Source: Cryptomeria japonica (Eukaryota; Streptophyta; Pinopsida; Cupressales; Cupressaceae). From it: a DNA stretch of 64,000 nt. This document shows, piece after piece, positions 22,732 through 34,389 of this stretch. Position numbers and translations under genes: made by a program. Where the stretch lies: the NCBI RefSeq assembly GCF_030272615.1, contig NC_081413.1, positions 552,986,136-553,050,135 on the forward strand. Reading direction: 5' to 3'. The notes beneath the pieces are model-generated. The model saw nothing but the letters and a program-made list of their open reading frames with translations. It was not told the origin of the DNA and did not search any database. The number at the start of each line of letters is the position of its first letter. The first letter of the stretch is position 1.

Positions 22732-22783
22732 AACCACCTACTTATTTTTATTTCTATAGTCTTGATTTTAAAAGTAGGTGGTT
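22732..22783. repeat. Perfect 12-bp inverted repeat
   Basis: AACCACCTACTT (22732-22743) is exactly inverted at 22772-22783 around a 28-nt spacer. It lies less than 100 bp from the previous inverted repeat. No function is assigned. Confidence 0.6.
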
Positions 22784-23183
22784 CACTTCATATAGGGAAT
22801 GACTTTCTTATAATGATTATAATATAATAAAAAAATTATAATGAAAACATTATTTTTCCTTAAAAGCATAATCTTAATTTAATTTAAAAATATATATAAC
22901 TACATTTGTAATAATACAATTAATCTCAAATTCAATTTTATTTTTTTTGCTCGGTAATAATTTATGTTTTATTTAAAACCAAAATAAAGTATACATAGTA
23001 AGTCTAAAAAAGTATTTGAGATCAAAAAGGGCACACCCGCCCACCAATATCAACCAATCAAAAAACTAGAACCCTACAACCCACCAACCCACCCATATAC
23101 AACGAAATTTGCTAGATCGTGTCTCAAAAAGATGCCAATCCAAAAAGGACACGTCATCATTAAGAAAAACAAAATGCTTCAAC

Positions 23184-23850
23184 TCACTGGACTTTCCTTT
23201 GATGGTTGCATCTCACCACCCTGGCATCTTTGTTCTCCATCACTCTCGTCAGCCTAGGTCGCAGCACCCTTCTTTGCTCCCGTTCGACCTTTGCCTTTGC
23301 CTGAGCAATGATACCTTTTAGCTCCTCAATTATGTATATAGTTTCAATGCATCCCATCCCCTTTTGGCCTCCTGCCTGTGATGAAACCTGCACATTCCTT
23401 TTGCCCATCGTAGAAAGGAGAATATACCAGTATTACCACCATTCCTACCATCCTCCACCCCTTCGCAAGCATCAAACCCCACTCTCGGTTCCACCCATTC
23501 CAGAAAAGAGTCCATTCCAATTAGGAAATCCTCATGAATTATCATTTGCATCACCTTTTTTACTGTGGTCGTGTCTTCGCCTAGTTCCAATCCCCAAGCC
23601 ATAATGAGGGCATAAACATCCATTATGGTTTTGAACCTATATTTAATTGACTGAAAGCCCCCTCGACCACTATCACTGCACTCTGAGACAACAAAACATC
23701 AAGAAACTTGAACATTTTCTGCAATTGGCCTATGGTAATTTCACCGAAGAAGGCAAAGGTCCACCTCTTTCTTTGTAGGGTGAAATTGGCCTCCATACTT
23801 GCAACAAACCAATTGTACTACATCTCCAAATTAATACGAGCACCTTCACA
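23184..23850 (-). pseudogene. LINE-2 ORF3: conserved ORF downstream of RNase H, decayed
   Basis: After the ORF2 stop (24023) the minus strand encodes MEANFTL (from 23796), then, after a frameshift, MDVYALIMAWGLELGEDTTT (from 23623), and in another frame KGMGCIETIYIIEELKG. Each block aligns in order with the LINE-3 frame at 28857-28078 (MEANFSL; LDILSLFVALALQVGKS; RGWEEIVDFVHKLG). Frameshifts break it here. I do not recognise the family. There is no zinc knuckle, RT or RNase H motif. It is predicted to be rich in helix. Confidence 0.6.
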
Positions 23851-24022
23851 AAGCTCTGTTTCAACTAAAATTATCTTATTAAAGATGTCTCGAGAAGAAG
23901 AGGGATGAAATAAATGCCAACTCATGGCCCGTAAAATCATCATTAGCAATGTGCCTCGCTTATCTCAATCGCCGCCTTTCTCTCACCATCTTCTGAAACT
24001 GTACTCTCCATCTGTAGTGTCA

Positions 24023-24530
24023 TTAAAGGAGGCCACCCGCTCCCTCCTCAAGATTGATATTGCGAAAATCCTCCCATTTAAAGTCACCCACTTCACCAAA
24101 TGTGAGAGCCCATTTTGATAAAATATCAACCTCGACATTACCCATACGTTTGATATGGCTTAACTGAAAATCCTCAAAATACTTTAATTCTTCCAGGATA
24201 TTATGGATCCACCCTTGTAAATGCCATGCATCAATTCCTTTCTTCATTAAAGCCAAAATGATAATCAAAGAGTCTCCCTCCAAGTGTACTTTCCTCTCGC
24301 CTGACATCTTACACATCCTAACAGCCAACATGGTTGTTGTCGCTTTAGCCAAATTTTTAGTACCATCCATCAATCTCTAAGCACCTATAGCCAACGTATC
24401 ACCCTTCCAATCCCGCACAATAACCCTTGCCCCTAAAGGTCCCAGGTTGCCTTTGGAAGCTTCATCAAAGTTCACTTTCTACCAACCCTCCAACGGTCTC
24501 TCCCATTTAATAATTAAATCATAATGGTTG
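24023..24530 (-). pseudogene. LINE-2 ORF2 C-terminus: RNase H, decayed
   Basis: On the minus strand an RNase H fold begins near 24480 with NFDEASKGNLGPLGARVIVRD, minus its last residues, runs through HLEGDS and ends with LSHIKRMGNVEVDILSKWAL before the stop at 24023. One in-frame stop lies near 24375. The expected catalytic Glu (NNxAEA in relatives) is Lys here (NLAKAT), so the enzyme would be inactive even without the stop. Everything upstream, including RT, is lost to 5' truncation. Confidence 0.8.
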
Positions 24531-24589
24531 GTTTGAACCCAACTAAGCCCCATCTCAAATTTAATTATTAATTTGTAGTGTAATATTAT

Positions 24590-27500
24590 ATTATCTTTTA
24601 TATAAATGTAATATTAATTATAATTCATTTTAAGAAAATAACTATTAATAATTATAAAAATGAAAATAAACATTTTTTTAATCTTAATGAAATATATTTA
24701 AATTTATGATTAAAAGTTATTAAAGTATTTTGTATATATTAAAATAATTTTAAAAATTATGATTTTCAAAAAATATTAAAAAATAGAATGATTTCAAAAA
24801 ATATATAAAATATAACTATAAAAAATACGTATAATGATTATGTTTATTTTTAAATAGAAATATTTGTATTTGATTTTTCATTTAATTTAATTTAAAATGA
24901 ATCAATTCCTTATAATTGATTTAATTATCTATATTTTTAAATAAAAGAGAGTTATTGAAATTTATATGTCTATTTAGAAAAAAATATTTTATTTACATTA
25001 TTATAAACTAGCAATTGCACCTTAGTGTGCAATGGGTATGCCGAAAGATGTGTGTAAGGTGAATTAGAAAAAACATTGGTCTATTTTTTTGCATATAATT
25101 GGGTAATACATGAGGTCACTTATTAGGTCATAATGTTGTTTGTGCAATAAATTTCTCATTAGAAAAGTGATAGCTTCAAATTAACTATGCATCCACTTAT
25201 AGCGATCCAATCATAATTGAAACAAAACCTTTAAATTGATAAGAAAATCAAGTTTCATTACCGACAACACATGGTGAGAGCGAGAGAGAGGTTGAGATAG
25301 TGCTAGAAGGAGGGAGACATATAGGGGGGATAGGTGAGAGAGAGATGGGTAAAGAGATAAAGATAGAGATAGAGAAGAGAAGATAGAGATATAAATAGAG
25401 TTAGAGACAGAGATGGAGAATAAGGAAAGGAATATGGAGAGGAGGCAAGAGATATGGAGAGATAAAAGAGAGAGGGGAGAGATGTAGATAAAAATAGAAA
25501 AATAAAATTAAAAAAAGAGAAAGGGAGAGATAAAAAGATAGATATATAAGTGATATATAAAGAGAGGGGGAGATATAGTGATAGAGAGAGAGATACAGAT
25601 AACTAGATAGAGTTAGAGGGATACATGAAATAAGTGATAGGGAAAGATAGATATAGAGAGGAAAAGAGATATAGATAAATAGAGCTCTAAAAAGATGGAG
25701 GAGAGAGAGGGAGAGGGAGATGGATGGATAAGAGGAATTTTCAGAGATATAGGGGAGAGAGGAAGATATAGGTAGAGATGAAGATAGAATGAAGGAGGCA
25801 AAGGGAAAATAGATAGAGAGATAGAGAGAGGTACAGGGAGATAGAAATATAGAAAGATAGGGGGATATAGAGGAAGAGATGGAGAGAGATCTATAAATGA
25901 AGAGGGAGAGATACATATAAATAGATGGTGAGATAGAGTGAGATAGATATCTAAGGATATATAGAGAGAGGGGGAGAGGGGGGCGATATATAATGAGACT
26001 GACAAACAAAGTGGGGATAGACAAATAGAGATGGAAAGAGGGGGATATAGAGGGAGAGATGCACATATATTGGAAGAGAAATAGAGATATGTAGAGATAT
26101 ACATGAAGAGAAAGAGAGATGGATAGAGATAAGGAGATAAGTAAGGGGATAGGGAGTGTGAATGAGGGAGGGAGAGATGGGGAGAATTACATAGGGGGAG
26201 AGAGAGAGAAAGAGAGAGAGAGGGGGGGGGTGAAGATAATAATATATAGATTAAGAGGGGGACATATATGTATGGAGATAGAGATAGAGGGGGCAAGAGT
26301 GAGAGAGAAATAAGGTGACAAATACAAGTAATAGATTAAAAGGTTTAGACCTTAGAAAGAGGGAGAGTGATAGGGAGGGGGGAATATAGGGAGATAAAAC
26401 TAATAGAGATAGGAAGGGAGAAATAGGGAGTGTATGTTTAGAAAGAGTAGAAGTAGAGAGATATAAAAACAAGGAGTATGGGGAGAGGAAGATAGGGAGA
26501 GATAAGATAGAAAGATGGAGAGAGGGATGTATAGGGGTAGAAAGATATGGAGACAAGGGTAGAAAGGGGAGAGAGAATAGATATAACTTGTAAAATATAA
26601 AGGTGGTGAGAGAGAGAGGAAGAGAGGGAAGGAAATGGAAAGGGGGAGAGAGAGACATGGTGATGGAAAGATAAAGATATAGGAAGTGATATGTGAAGAG
26701 GTAGAGAGGGATATAGAGAGAGAGTAGGAGAGATGAGGGAAGAGGAATGTATAAGATCTATAGAGATAGAGATAGCAAGCGAGAGGGAGAAATAGGGAGT
26801 ATGTGTTTGTGTGAATGAGAGAGATATAGAGATATAGATAAGGAAGGAGAAATATAGAATGTGTGTGAGTGAAAGAGATATATATAGAGGGATAAAAATA
26901 TATAAATAGACATAGTGAGGGAGAGAGGGAGAAAGAGGGCATAGAAGTAGAGATATATAAAAAGAGGGAGTGAGAGGGGGAAAGGGAGAGATACAAAGAT
27001 AGATATAGTGGGAATGGTAGAGGGGGCAAAGAGAGAGATACATGGAGAGGTAAGGAGATATAGATAGCCGAGAGAGAGATATAGATGGAGATAATAATCA
27101 AATGGCATGTTACCCTTAGTATAACTCTTCAAGGACACAACTATCTATAAATTAGCTATGAAATGACTAATCAATAGTTAGTTGCTCTCTCTTGCTCTCT
27201 TGCTCTCTTGTTCTAAACGTTTAATTTAGGTTTTGAGTAGGAATTTATTTTATTATATAAATTAAAATAAATTTCAAATATTTAATTACTCTAGCATAAA
27301 CAAAATTTTAATAACACAAAAATAGAACTTAGATTAATTCTAATACCTTTTAATTACTAATTGTAATTCCATAAGAAGACGTAAATAATTAAAATTAAAT
27401 TTTAACTTAATAAATAAATAATCTTGAAAAAAAAAGTAGAAGAATTAAAATAAATTAAAAAATAGAATATCTAATAAAAGAAGGTAACATTGAAAATGTT

Positions 27501-27700
27501 CTCATCAAAGTAAGAAATATTTTAATTCTAAATATGATTATTCTACAACAACTAACATTTTGATAAGACAAATAGTTATAAATTAAATTAATTTTAACAA
27601 TTTTTAATTATTATTTGTAATTTCATAAAAATATATAAATAACTAAAATAAATTTTACACTTAATGAAAATTAATCATAAAACAAAAAGGGAAAGATGAA
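24590..27700. repeat. Duplicated 3-kb unit, copy 2
   Basis: This matches 19490-22470 in the same orientation. The ACTAGCAATTGCAC block starts at 25007, with the same stem (25014-25020 and 25027-25033) but a different loop. About 350 bp of extra AT-rich sequence (about 24640-24995) separates the lead from this block. The tail near 27270-27290 is the empty site of the SINE found in copy 1. Confidence 0.75.
25270..27095 (+). repeat. 1.8-kb polypurine tract, copy 2
   Basis: GA-rich and nearly C-free on the plus strand, equivalent to 19805-21737. Shared landmarks, such as the AAGGTTTAGAC segment near 26340 and GTGTTTGTGTGA near 26800, show common descent rather than independent microsatellite growth. 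The long minus-strand open frames are compositional artefacts. Confidence 0.9.
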
Positions 27701-28077
27701 TTAGAATAAAGATAATTACTTTTTTTAATTATATATTTATTTTCCTACTTTTAGCTTTACTTGTTTTAATATAATTTTTTTCTTTGTAGAAATTTAATAA
27801 TACATTTATTTTCCTACTTTTTCTTTTTTTTTTTAGAAAATTAGAAAATAAGATAGAAAATCTTTTTTTTTTTATCGATAACATTATGTCATATATTGCT
27901 TTAAAAATAGAAAAGTATTACATCCGTAGAGCAGAAAACATATTGCAACTCTATGGGGTCACACCCCTACTACAAGAAGAACTCGACAAGACACCATCCC
28001 ACCATTGCCAACAGCCACAAAAAAGGGCACATACATACACAAAAACCACAAACTAGGCCTTGATCAACCCATAGAAC

Positions 28078-28857
28078 CTAGCTACGAAACCACCCCAAAG
28101 CCTCTTCTCTTGAAAAATTGGGGATACTCCTACTGGGTTCGGCCTCCTGCGACACGCTCCCTCCATCTAGCACCATTCTTGACCTGCTACCGCACAAAGA
28201 CCCACGCTCCACCACCTTCAGCATTTTCTTTGGAATCTGGTGGTGAACCAAAGGCCTCCCATCCACATCCAGAGGGGCCTCAGACTGAATGGGAGTCACC
28301 TTCCCACGGATCTTCACACGCTCAGTTGGCCCCAATTTGTGCACAAAATCCACAATCTCTTCCCAGCCTCTCCTAACATCCTCCACCTGCATCGCAACCG
28401 GTCGGGAAGCCGACCATATGACAAAAGGTTGCAGTGGCCCATCATCCACTCAAATCCTCCTCCGCGGGCCTTCCACCGACTTCAGCCCCTCATCGATGAC
28501 AGCACAGGCCACCACTTCCTGCAGACCACCCGCCCATTTGGGTCTTAACACTAGGGAGGTAATCTGTCGCACTTCCTCCAGCGACTTTCCCACCTGTAAG
28601 GCCAAGGCAACAAAAAGCGACAAAATGTCAAGGTTTGTTCTCGGCCACCAATCAAGAATCAGGAATTCCTCTCCAAACAACAACCTCACTACCCTCCAAA
28701 AAACATCTCCATCCACTCTAAAGACGTTTGTGAGCCTATTCCTCGAAATCAGTCCACGAAACGCAGGCAATTGCCCATCCGACATCAAAGAAAAATTAGC
28801 TTCCATCCTATCTCGAAACTGAGCAAAAGAAACCCTAAACACTCCACCTACCACCAA
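28078..28857 (-). pseudogene. LINE-3 ORF3: conserved ORF downstream of RNase H
   Basis: A 259-codon frame from ATG 28857 to a stop at 28078, interrupted only by TGA at 28450-28452 (a CGA-to-TGA change would explain it). It is separate from ORF2, whose stop is TAG at 29127-29125. It contains MEANFSL, LDILSLFVALALQVGKS and RGWEEIVDFVHKLG, all with counterparts in LINE-2. Having only one stop in 259 codons, it is better preserved than the ORF2 of the same element. I do not recognise the family. No cysteine knuckle or catalytic motif is visible, and it is mixed hydrophobic and charged. LINE-1 has no such ORF after its RNase H. Confidence 0.65.
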
Positions 28858-29124
28858 GCAGCCACCACAAAATGCAAGGAAACAATACTCAACATCCTTA
28901 TAAAGCCACTACCATCACATGATTCGATAACTCCACATGCCTTACGGAAAACTAAGCATCATCGCCAGTCACTCACACTAAACGCCTCCATCATCATCCA
29001 TCACCGCAAGACCACTTGCAGTAACATCATGGATCACACACCACAAGGATCTTTAATTCCCACAGACCATGGCTATGAATGGTCACATCAAATCGAGCTC
29101 AAGTTCATTTTTCTATGATGAGCC

Positions 29125-32100
29125 ATCTAACCAAAATCAAAATCAAGAGGACTAAAATTTCTAAAATCTTCGAACAAACTAAACTTATTTTCCAAGGAGC
29201 CATTTGCTCCCACATTAGAAAGTTTGTCAGCTTCCAAGTTTGCTTCTCGAGGACATGAGTCACCTTAAAATCTTCAAAACTGCTCAATAGAAGATGCATT
29301 CTTCGAACCTGCTTGTCTAAATGTCACACCTCCATACGACCACAAGCTATCCCATTCACCACAACTTGAGAGTCACCTTCCAAATGGAGTTTCTTGACTC
29401 CCAATTTCCCTACCATTAGGATAGCTTCTACCATTGCTTGACACTCTGCAACATTGTTCGATCCATCCACCAGTCTCTTAGCACCAATGGCTAAAGTATT
29501 GCCCTGATCGTCGTGAGCAATCACCCTAACACCAAAAACCCCTGGGTTTCCCCTCAATGTGCCATCAAAATTAATCTTAGTCCACCCCTTTTCAGGTGAA
29601 GTCCACTCTGGGATAGAAAGACCCTGACTCTGAAGATTAGCCCTTAGAAGCCCATTAATAGGCCGAAACTTGACCAAAGGCCAGTTTGACAAAAAATCAG
29701 CGTCAAGCTGAGTAAAAGGAATCTTAGCTAAGTTCACCTGAGAGGCAGTATTTGAGACCAGTTTGGAAATGGCCCTCTCCAATCTAATCAAAAAGCACTT
29801 ATTGTTTTCCGCTTTACCTTCAAACACTCTATGGTTTTGTTCCATCCAGAGTTCCCATAAAATGGTAGAGGGAAAAATCTTCTAAATGGATGCAGAAATA
29901 GAATTCTTACCCAATACTAGCCAAGATTCCAGCCATTTGCACAAGTTCCTTGCCATGGGTCCCTTCCAGTTCAACCTCTGCAACCTAAAAAGCCATGCTT
30001 TCTGAACAAACTCATAGTTGAGCAGAAGATGGTCAACATCCTCCTCCACCTTTTCACAAAGCACACAATGGAATGGGCTAACAAAACCCATCTTCCTCAC
30101 ATAATCTCCAGAGAGAATCCACCTATTACCAGCAAGCTAGGAAAAGGCCCCCGCTTCGGTAGACACACTTTGTTCCAACACACCTTGGCTTCCCACTCCT
30201 TCATCCTGTCTTCCCTCTCCAAAAGAGAGACCCCCACTTTCACAGAGTAGCAGCCACTCTTTGCCCCACACCAAACTATTTCATCCTCCTCCCTCAAAAA
30301 TGAAAACTCACAGTTTTCCAAGATCTTGATCAGAAATCTTTCCTCCTCCATCCCCAAATTTAGCTCCTGAGTATCCTTCCAACTCCAACGTTGTCCCAAC
30401 AAAGGCATATCTAATGACAAGAAATCTCTCACCTTTGAGCCCCAAACCTAACTAGTATTTAAAACGATTAGCTAGGGGGCCTAACACTCTAATGATGGAT
30501 GCCCATCCCAGGAATCCTGCCAAAAGCTTGCCTTTCACCCATCACCAATACACCAAGATAGGTGATTTGTGATCAAGCTCCTGCAGCTCACCAGAAAATT
30601 CCACAAAGCAGACCCTCTCGAGGGATTTTTCATCGTTAGAATCCTTTCCTTTTCCCTACTATCCAAATATTTAGCTTATAGAATTCTGACCCACCTCTGT
30701 TCTGGTTTACTGTACATCTGCCACACCAGTTTAGCCCCCATGGCCTCATTGATAATTTTTCAATCATGGAGTCTCGCCCCTCCACCACCTTTGGGTTTAC
30801 AAACTCTGTTGTAGGCCATGAGCGGAATTTTGTCATGTTCCTGATTACCATTCCACAAAAACTTCCTCATCTTATGCTGCATACTCTTAATGATCGAACC
30901 TGGGAGTTTAAAACAGGCCATAGGGAAAATAGGCATAGCCGAGACAATTGACTTCAGCATCAAAAGATGACCAGCCAGAGAAAGCCACTTACTCTTCCAT
31001 CCCTCCATCTTTGCTTTGCAACCATCTAGCAGCCCTTTCCAAATGTCCGCCTTACCTACTCCAGAAAAGAGCGGCATACCAAGAAACTTCCCAGGCAGAT
31101 GGCCAATCTTAATCCCAAACAATCTAGCAATAGCTCTCTGAGACCAACATTCTATGTGGAAGAAAAAGATCTCTGATTTGAGCCAATTAATTTCCTGACC
31201 AGTAGCCCAAGTATATCTATCCAACACTTTCTTCATAATCGAAGCCTCATGCATAGAAGCAACATCGAAAAGATAGGTGTCATCAGCAAACTGAGAATGA
31301 GTTGTGGAGTCCACCCCTCGAGCAATCTCAATACCCTTCCACACCCCTTGTTATCTCTTGTGAGCAATTGACTATCCAAGAACTTTAGCCAACAAAATGA
31401 AGAGAAAGGGGGAAATTGGATCCCCTTGCCGAATACCCCGAGACGTTGAACTACCATTAACTAAAACCGAAGCAGAGAACTGCATGATCATACTAGAAAT
31501 CCACTTAATCCAAGACTTCCCAAACCCAAACCTTTCCAGCACAGCCACCAGGAAAGACCTATCCACCCTATCATATGCTTTTTGAATGTCAAGCTTCGGG
31601 ATCATTCTTCTCTATCTACCCTTCATAGACATGTGAATTGCCTCATGGGCCACAATCACCCCATCCACAATATTCCTTCCAGGAGTAAAACCACTCTGTT
31701 CGCAAGAGATCGACTTATCTAAAATTAACTTGAGCCTATTAGCAGTAACTTTTGTGATGATTTTGTAGATGGTGTTGCACAACAAAATAGGATGGAACTC
31801 CTCCATCCCCTCCGGCTTGGCCTTCTTAGGGATAAGTGCAATTTAATTCCTTCAAAACAAAGCCTCTGGATCTTGACTCTTCAACCACAACTAATAAATC
31901 CTCACCAAGCTCATCCCAAAGGAACTGAAAAAAGAACACCTGAAACCCATCTGGACTTGGTGCTTTCTCCCCACCTAACCCAAAAACAACTGATTTGACT
32001 TCCTTCAACGAGACTGGTTCTTTAAGCATGATGTTGTCCTCCCTCAAAACTAAGGGAGGAATTAACTCTAGAAGCTCGGTCTGCAAGCCCGATTAAGCGA

Positions 32101-33346
32101 CCCCACTTCTTCTCCACAAATTTTTGAAGTAGTCAACAACCTCTTTGCTTATGCGGTATGAGTCTTCAGTGATTGTGCCATCTGCAAGCCATAGGGAGAG
32201 AATTCTATTCAGACTACGCCTTGCTTTCACCAAGTTGTGGAAGAATTTCGTGTTTCTATCACCAACTTTTAACCAGTTCTCTCGCGACTTCTATTTCCAG
32301 TAAATCTCCTCCCTCTGCAAAACTTCTCCATATTTGGTCATCAGATCTTTCTCCGTGAGGAATTCCACTTCATCTATCCACTCCACCAAGAATTTTGTGT
32401 TCAAAACCCCCAAATCTCCTTCAAGCCTTCTCTTTTCATCAAAGATATTGCCAAACACCTCCCTGTTCCAAGATTTTAACTTATGTTTCACAAAGCTTAA
32501 CTTCTTGAAAAACTGAAAGGATAAGAAACTATCCACCACTTCAGCCTCCTTCCACCACCCAGCTACACAATCTCTAAAACTCGGTTCCCTTATCCACATA
32601 TTTTCCACCTTAAAGGGACACTGAATTGGTACTACATCTCTCTGTACAACCAAAGAGACTGGGAAATGATCGAATCTTAAAATAGCTAAAACCTCAGCCT
32701 CGAAAACCAAAGGGGCTATATTCCAATCCCCTGCTAGGAAGAATCTATCTAGCTTCTCAGCAATATTGGAGAAGCCCCTTCGTCTTTTAGTCCATGTAAA
32801 TTTCCCACCTTTGGCTGCTACTTCAAAAAGAGCATTAGCATTAACAAAAGATTGAAAGTCTATTTGCGACCTGCACAACCTCCTCACCCCTCCATGCTTA
32901 TCTGAGAAAGAAAGGGTGGCATTGAAGTCCCCAGCAACAATAGCTAAAGACAGCCTCACTTCCTCTAACCGCTTAGAGATATCCTCCCATAATTTGCACT
33001 TTTCCACAGCCAAAGTCGGCCCATAGACATTAATAAGAAAATAAGAAAAATTCATGGTCTTCAAATTCACCTTAACCATCTGCCAATGTTTAGAGCATGA
33101 TACAACATCCACTTGAATAGTCAATGGATTCCACATAATGCCAAGCCCATCTGATGCCCCTTCTGAGTCCACAAAAGATCCAGACCACCTCTACCTTACC
33201 CCAAAAATACAAGCAGTTGTATCATGACCCAACATTGTTTCCTGAATACAAATAACTTCTGGCTTAGCCTGATCAAAACCTCTTTTGATCAGACATCTCT
33301 TGTTAGGGGCGTTGCAGCCCCTGACATTCTAGGTTAGGAACTTCAT
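29125..33346 (-). pseudogene. LINE-3 ORF2: endonuclease / reverse transcriptase / RNase H, decayed
   Basis: The start ATG is at 33346 (MKFLT, then a TAG where the family has Trp, then NVRG). The endonuclease has CIQET, NVYGPT, VAGDFNATL and a weak FDHFPV end. RT blocks include KAPSPDGF, KLDIQKAYDRV, QGDPISPFLFILL and an intact FADDT at about 31290-31276. A zf-RVT (CVLCEKVEEDVDHL) follows near 30060. The RNase H keeps its acidic residues (NFDG, NVAECQA, EGDSQ, EADKL). It ends in TAG at 29127-29125 after a frameshift. Frame changes also fall near 31810 and 30100. Confidence 0.93.
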
Positions 33347-34380
33347 TGTTGTCCAGGAGAGAATAAGTCTCTCCCGGATCTAAGTAGCCTTGTCTAGCCC
33401 TTCATGTTGCCTGCTTCCTCAAGCAACTTCTACCTATTCTTCCTTCCTCTCAAGTTCCCTTTGGATTTAGAGGGATTTGTTTTGGTCTATTTAATGATCC
33501 TAACCTCTGTCTCCCCTATCTCTACAGACAGACCCAAAGAGTCATCGCTAAATCCGTCTTCCTCCTCAGACTCCAAATCTGCTGATAATCCATTCACCTT
33601 GTCTGGGGACATGTGAATGTCCTTGAACCTAATCTCTTTTCCATCTACACTCCCATCCAAATCCTCTGAAGCAAACAGAGACTTTGCAATCAAACCCATC
33701 CCCTGGCCCTTCACCCCATCCGTCGAGGTGTTGTAGAACCTGTGCTGGGTTGGAAAACCCCCTCCAACTGCACAATCCTTTAAAACGGGCCCATACACAA
33801 CCTCCATCGGCTTTCCTTCTTTAAGAGAACAACCACTCCCACCATTACCTAAACACTTTTGACCCACATTCTCCCCAACCAGACATTCTCCTTGAATCTG
33901 AGAAGGCTCTGCATCAGACTCATCCACACCACCAAACACCATCTCAGCAGACTTTTCTCTAGCCAAACCAAATGTCTTCTGTGGCATTTCCTGACCTGGA
34001 CAAGAGTCATCTGGAACTCCCATCCCCTCTAGAATAACTGAGTTGTGCCTAAAAGCCCCATCCCTTTCACCTGCTGGAGCAGAACTCAGGTTGGTCACAT
34101 GGATGCCCAGGTTCTGGTAAGATGTCAAGCCTGCTAATAGCTACTACTCCAACGCACAATCTGCCCTTCCTTTCCCCTTCTGCCCAGACAAACAATCACG
34201 GTCCTCATGACCCCATTCTTTACAGGACTTGCATTTGACCATGATTTCTTCTATTTCTATTTCTTGTCTCCATAAGCCCTCTGGAGATCTAATCTCAACG
34301 ACCTTCAGGAGCTCTGGCTAAGGCTTCCACAAAGCATGAATTAAGATTCTTTCCCAAGTAATAATCTTGCATATTGGAAA
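33343..34380 (-). pseudogene. LINE-3 ORF1: 5'-truncated, zinc knuckle retained
   Basis: The frame opens at the truncated 5' end with sequence like the end of DUF4283 (WERILIHALWKP), followed by a CCHC knuckle, CKSCKEWGHEDRDC (about 34235-34190), and a long acidic, Ser/Gly-rich tail containing DLESEEEDGFSDDSLG. The stop that ends it, TGA at 33345-33343, overlaps the ORF2 ATG. TAG stops at 33489-33487 and further down, plus two near 34140, interrupt it. Confidence 0.82.
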
Positions 34381-34389
34381 ATAAATTAC

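Larger units (their letters stand above)
22938..24551 (-). mobile_element. LINE-2: 5'-truncated LINE with RNase H and a third ORF
   Basis: Bounded by a 15-bp TSD with one mismatch (ATCTCAAATTCAATT at 22923-22937, ATCTCAAATTTAATT at 24552-24566). A T-run next to the lower TSD is the poly(A) tail. Only the end of ORF2 (RNase H) and a downstream ORF remain. Its 3' end aligns with that of LINE-3 (27873 onward), so the two belong to one family. It inserted between the two copies of the duplicated 3-kb unit. Confidence 0.85.
27862..34380 (-). mobile_element. LINE-3: near full-length LINE with ORF1, ORF2 and a third ORF
   Basis: A 6.5 kb element on the minus strand with a T-run (poly(A)) at 27862-27873. 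It contains a 5'-truncated ORF1 with a CCHC knuckle, a whole ORF2 (endonuclease, RT, zf-RVT, RNase H), and a further ORF of 259 codons before the 3' end. The 3' end matches LINE-2. A diverged TSD is possible (TTAGAAAATAAGATA near 27841, TTGGAAAATAAATTA at 34374-34388, 12 of 15 identical) but is not convincing. Stops and frameshifts show it is dead. Confidence 0.88.

Noticed and set aside
25401-27138. Long minus-strand open frames over the second polypurine tract
   Set aside because: Same composition effect as in the first tract, with no domain and no codon-level conservation between the two copies.
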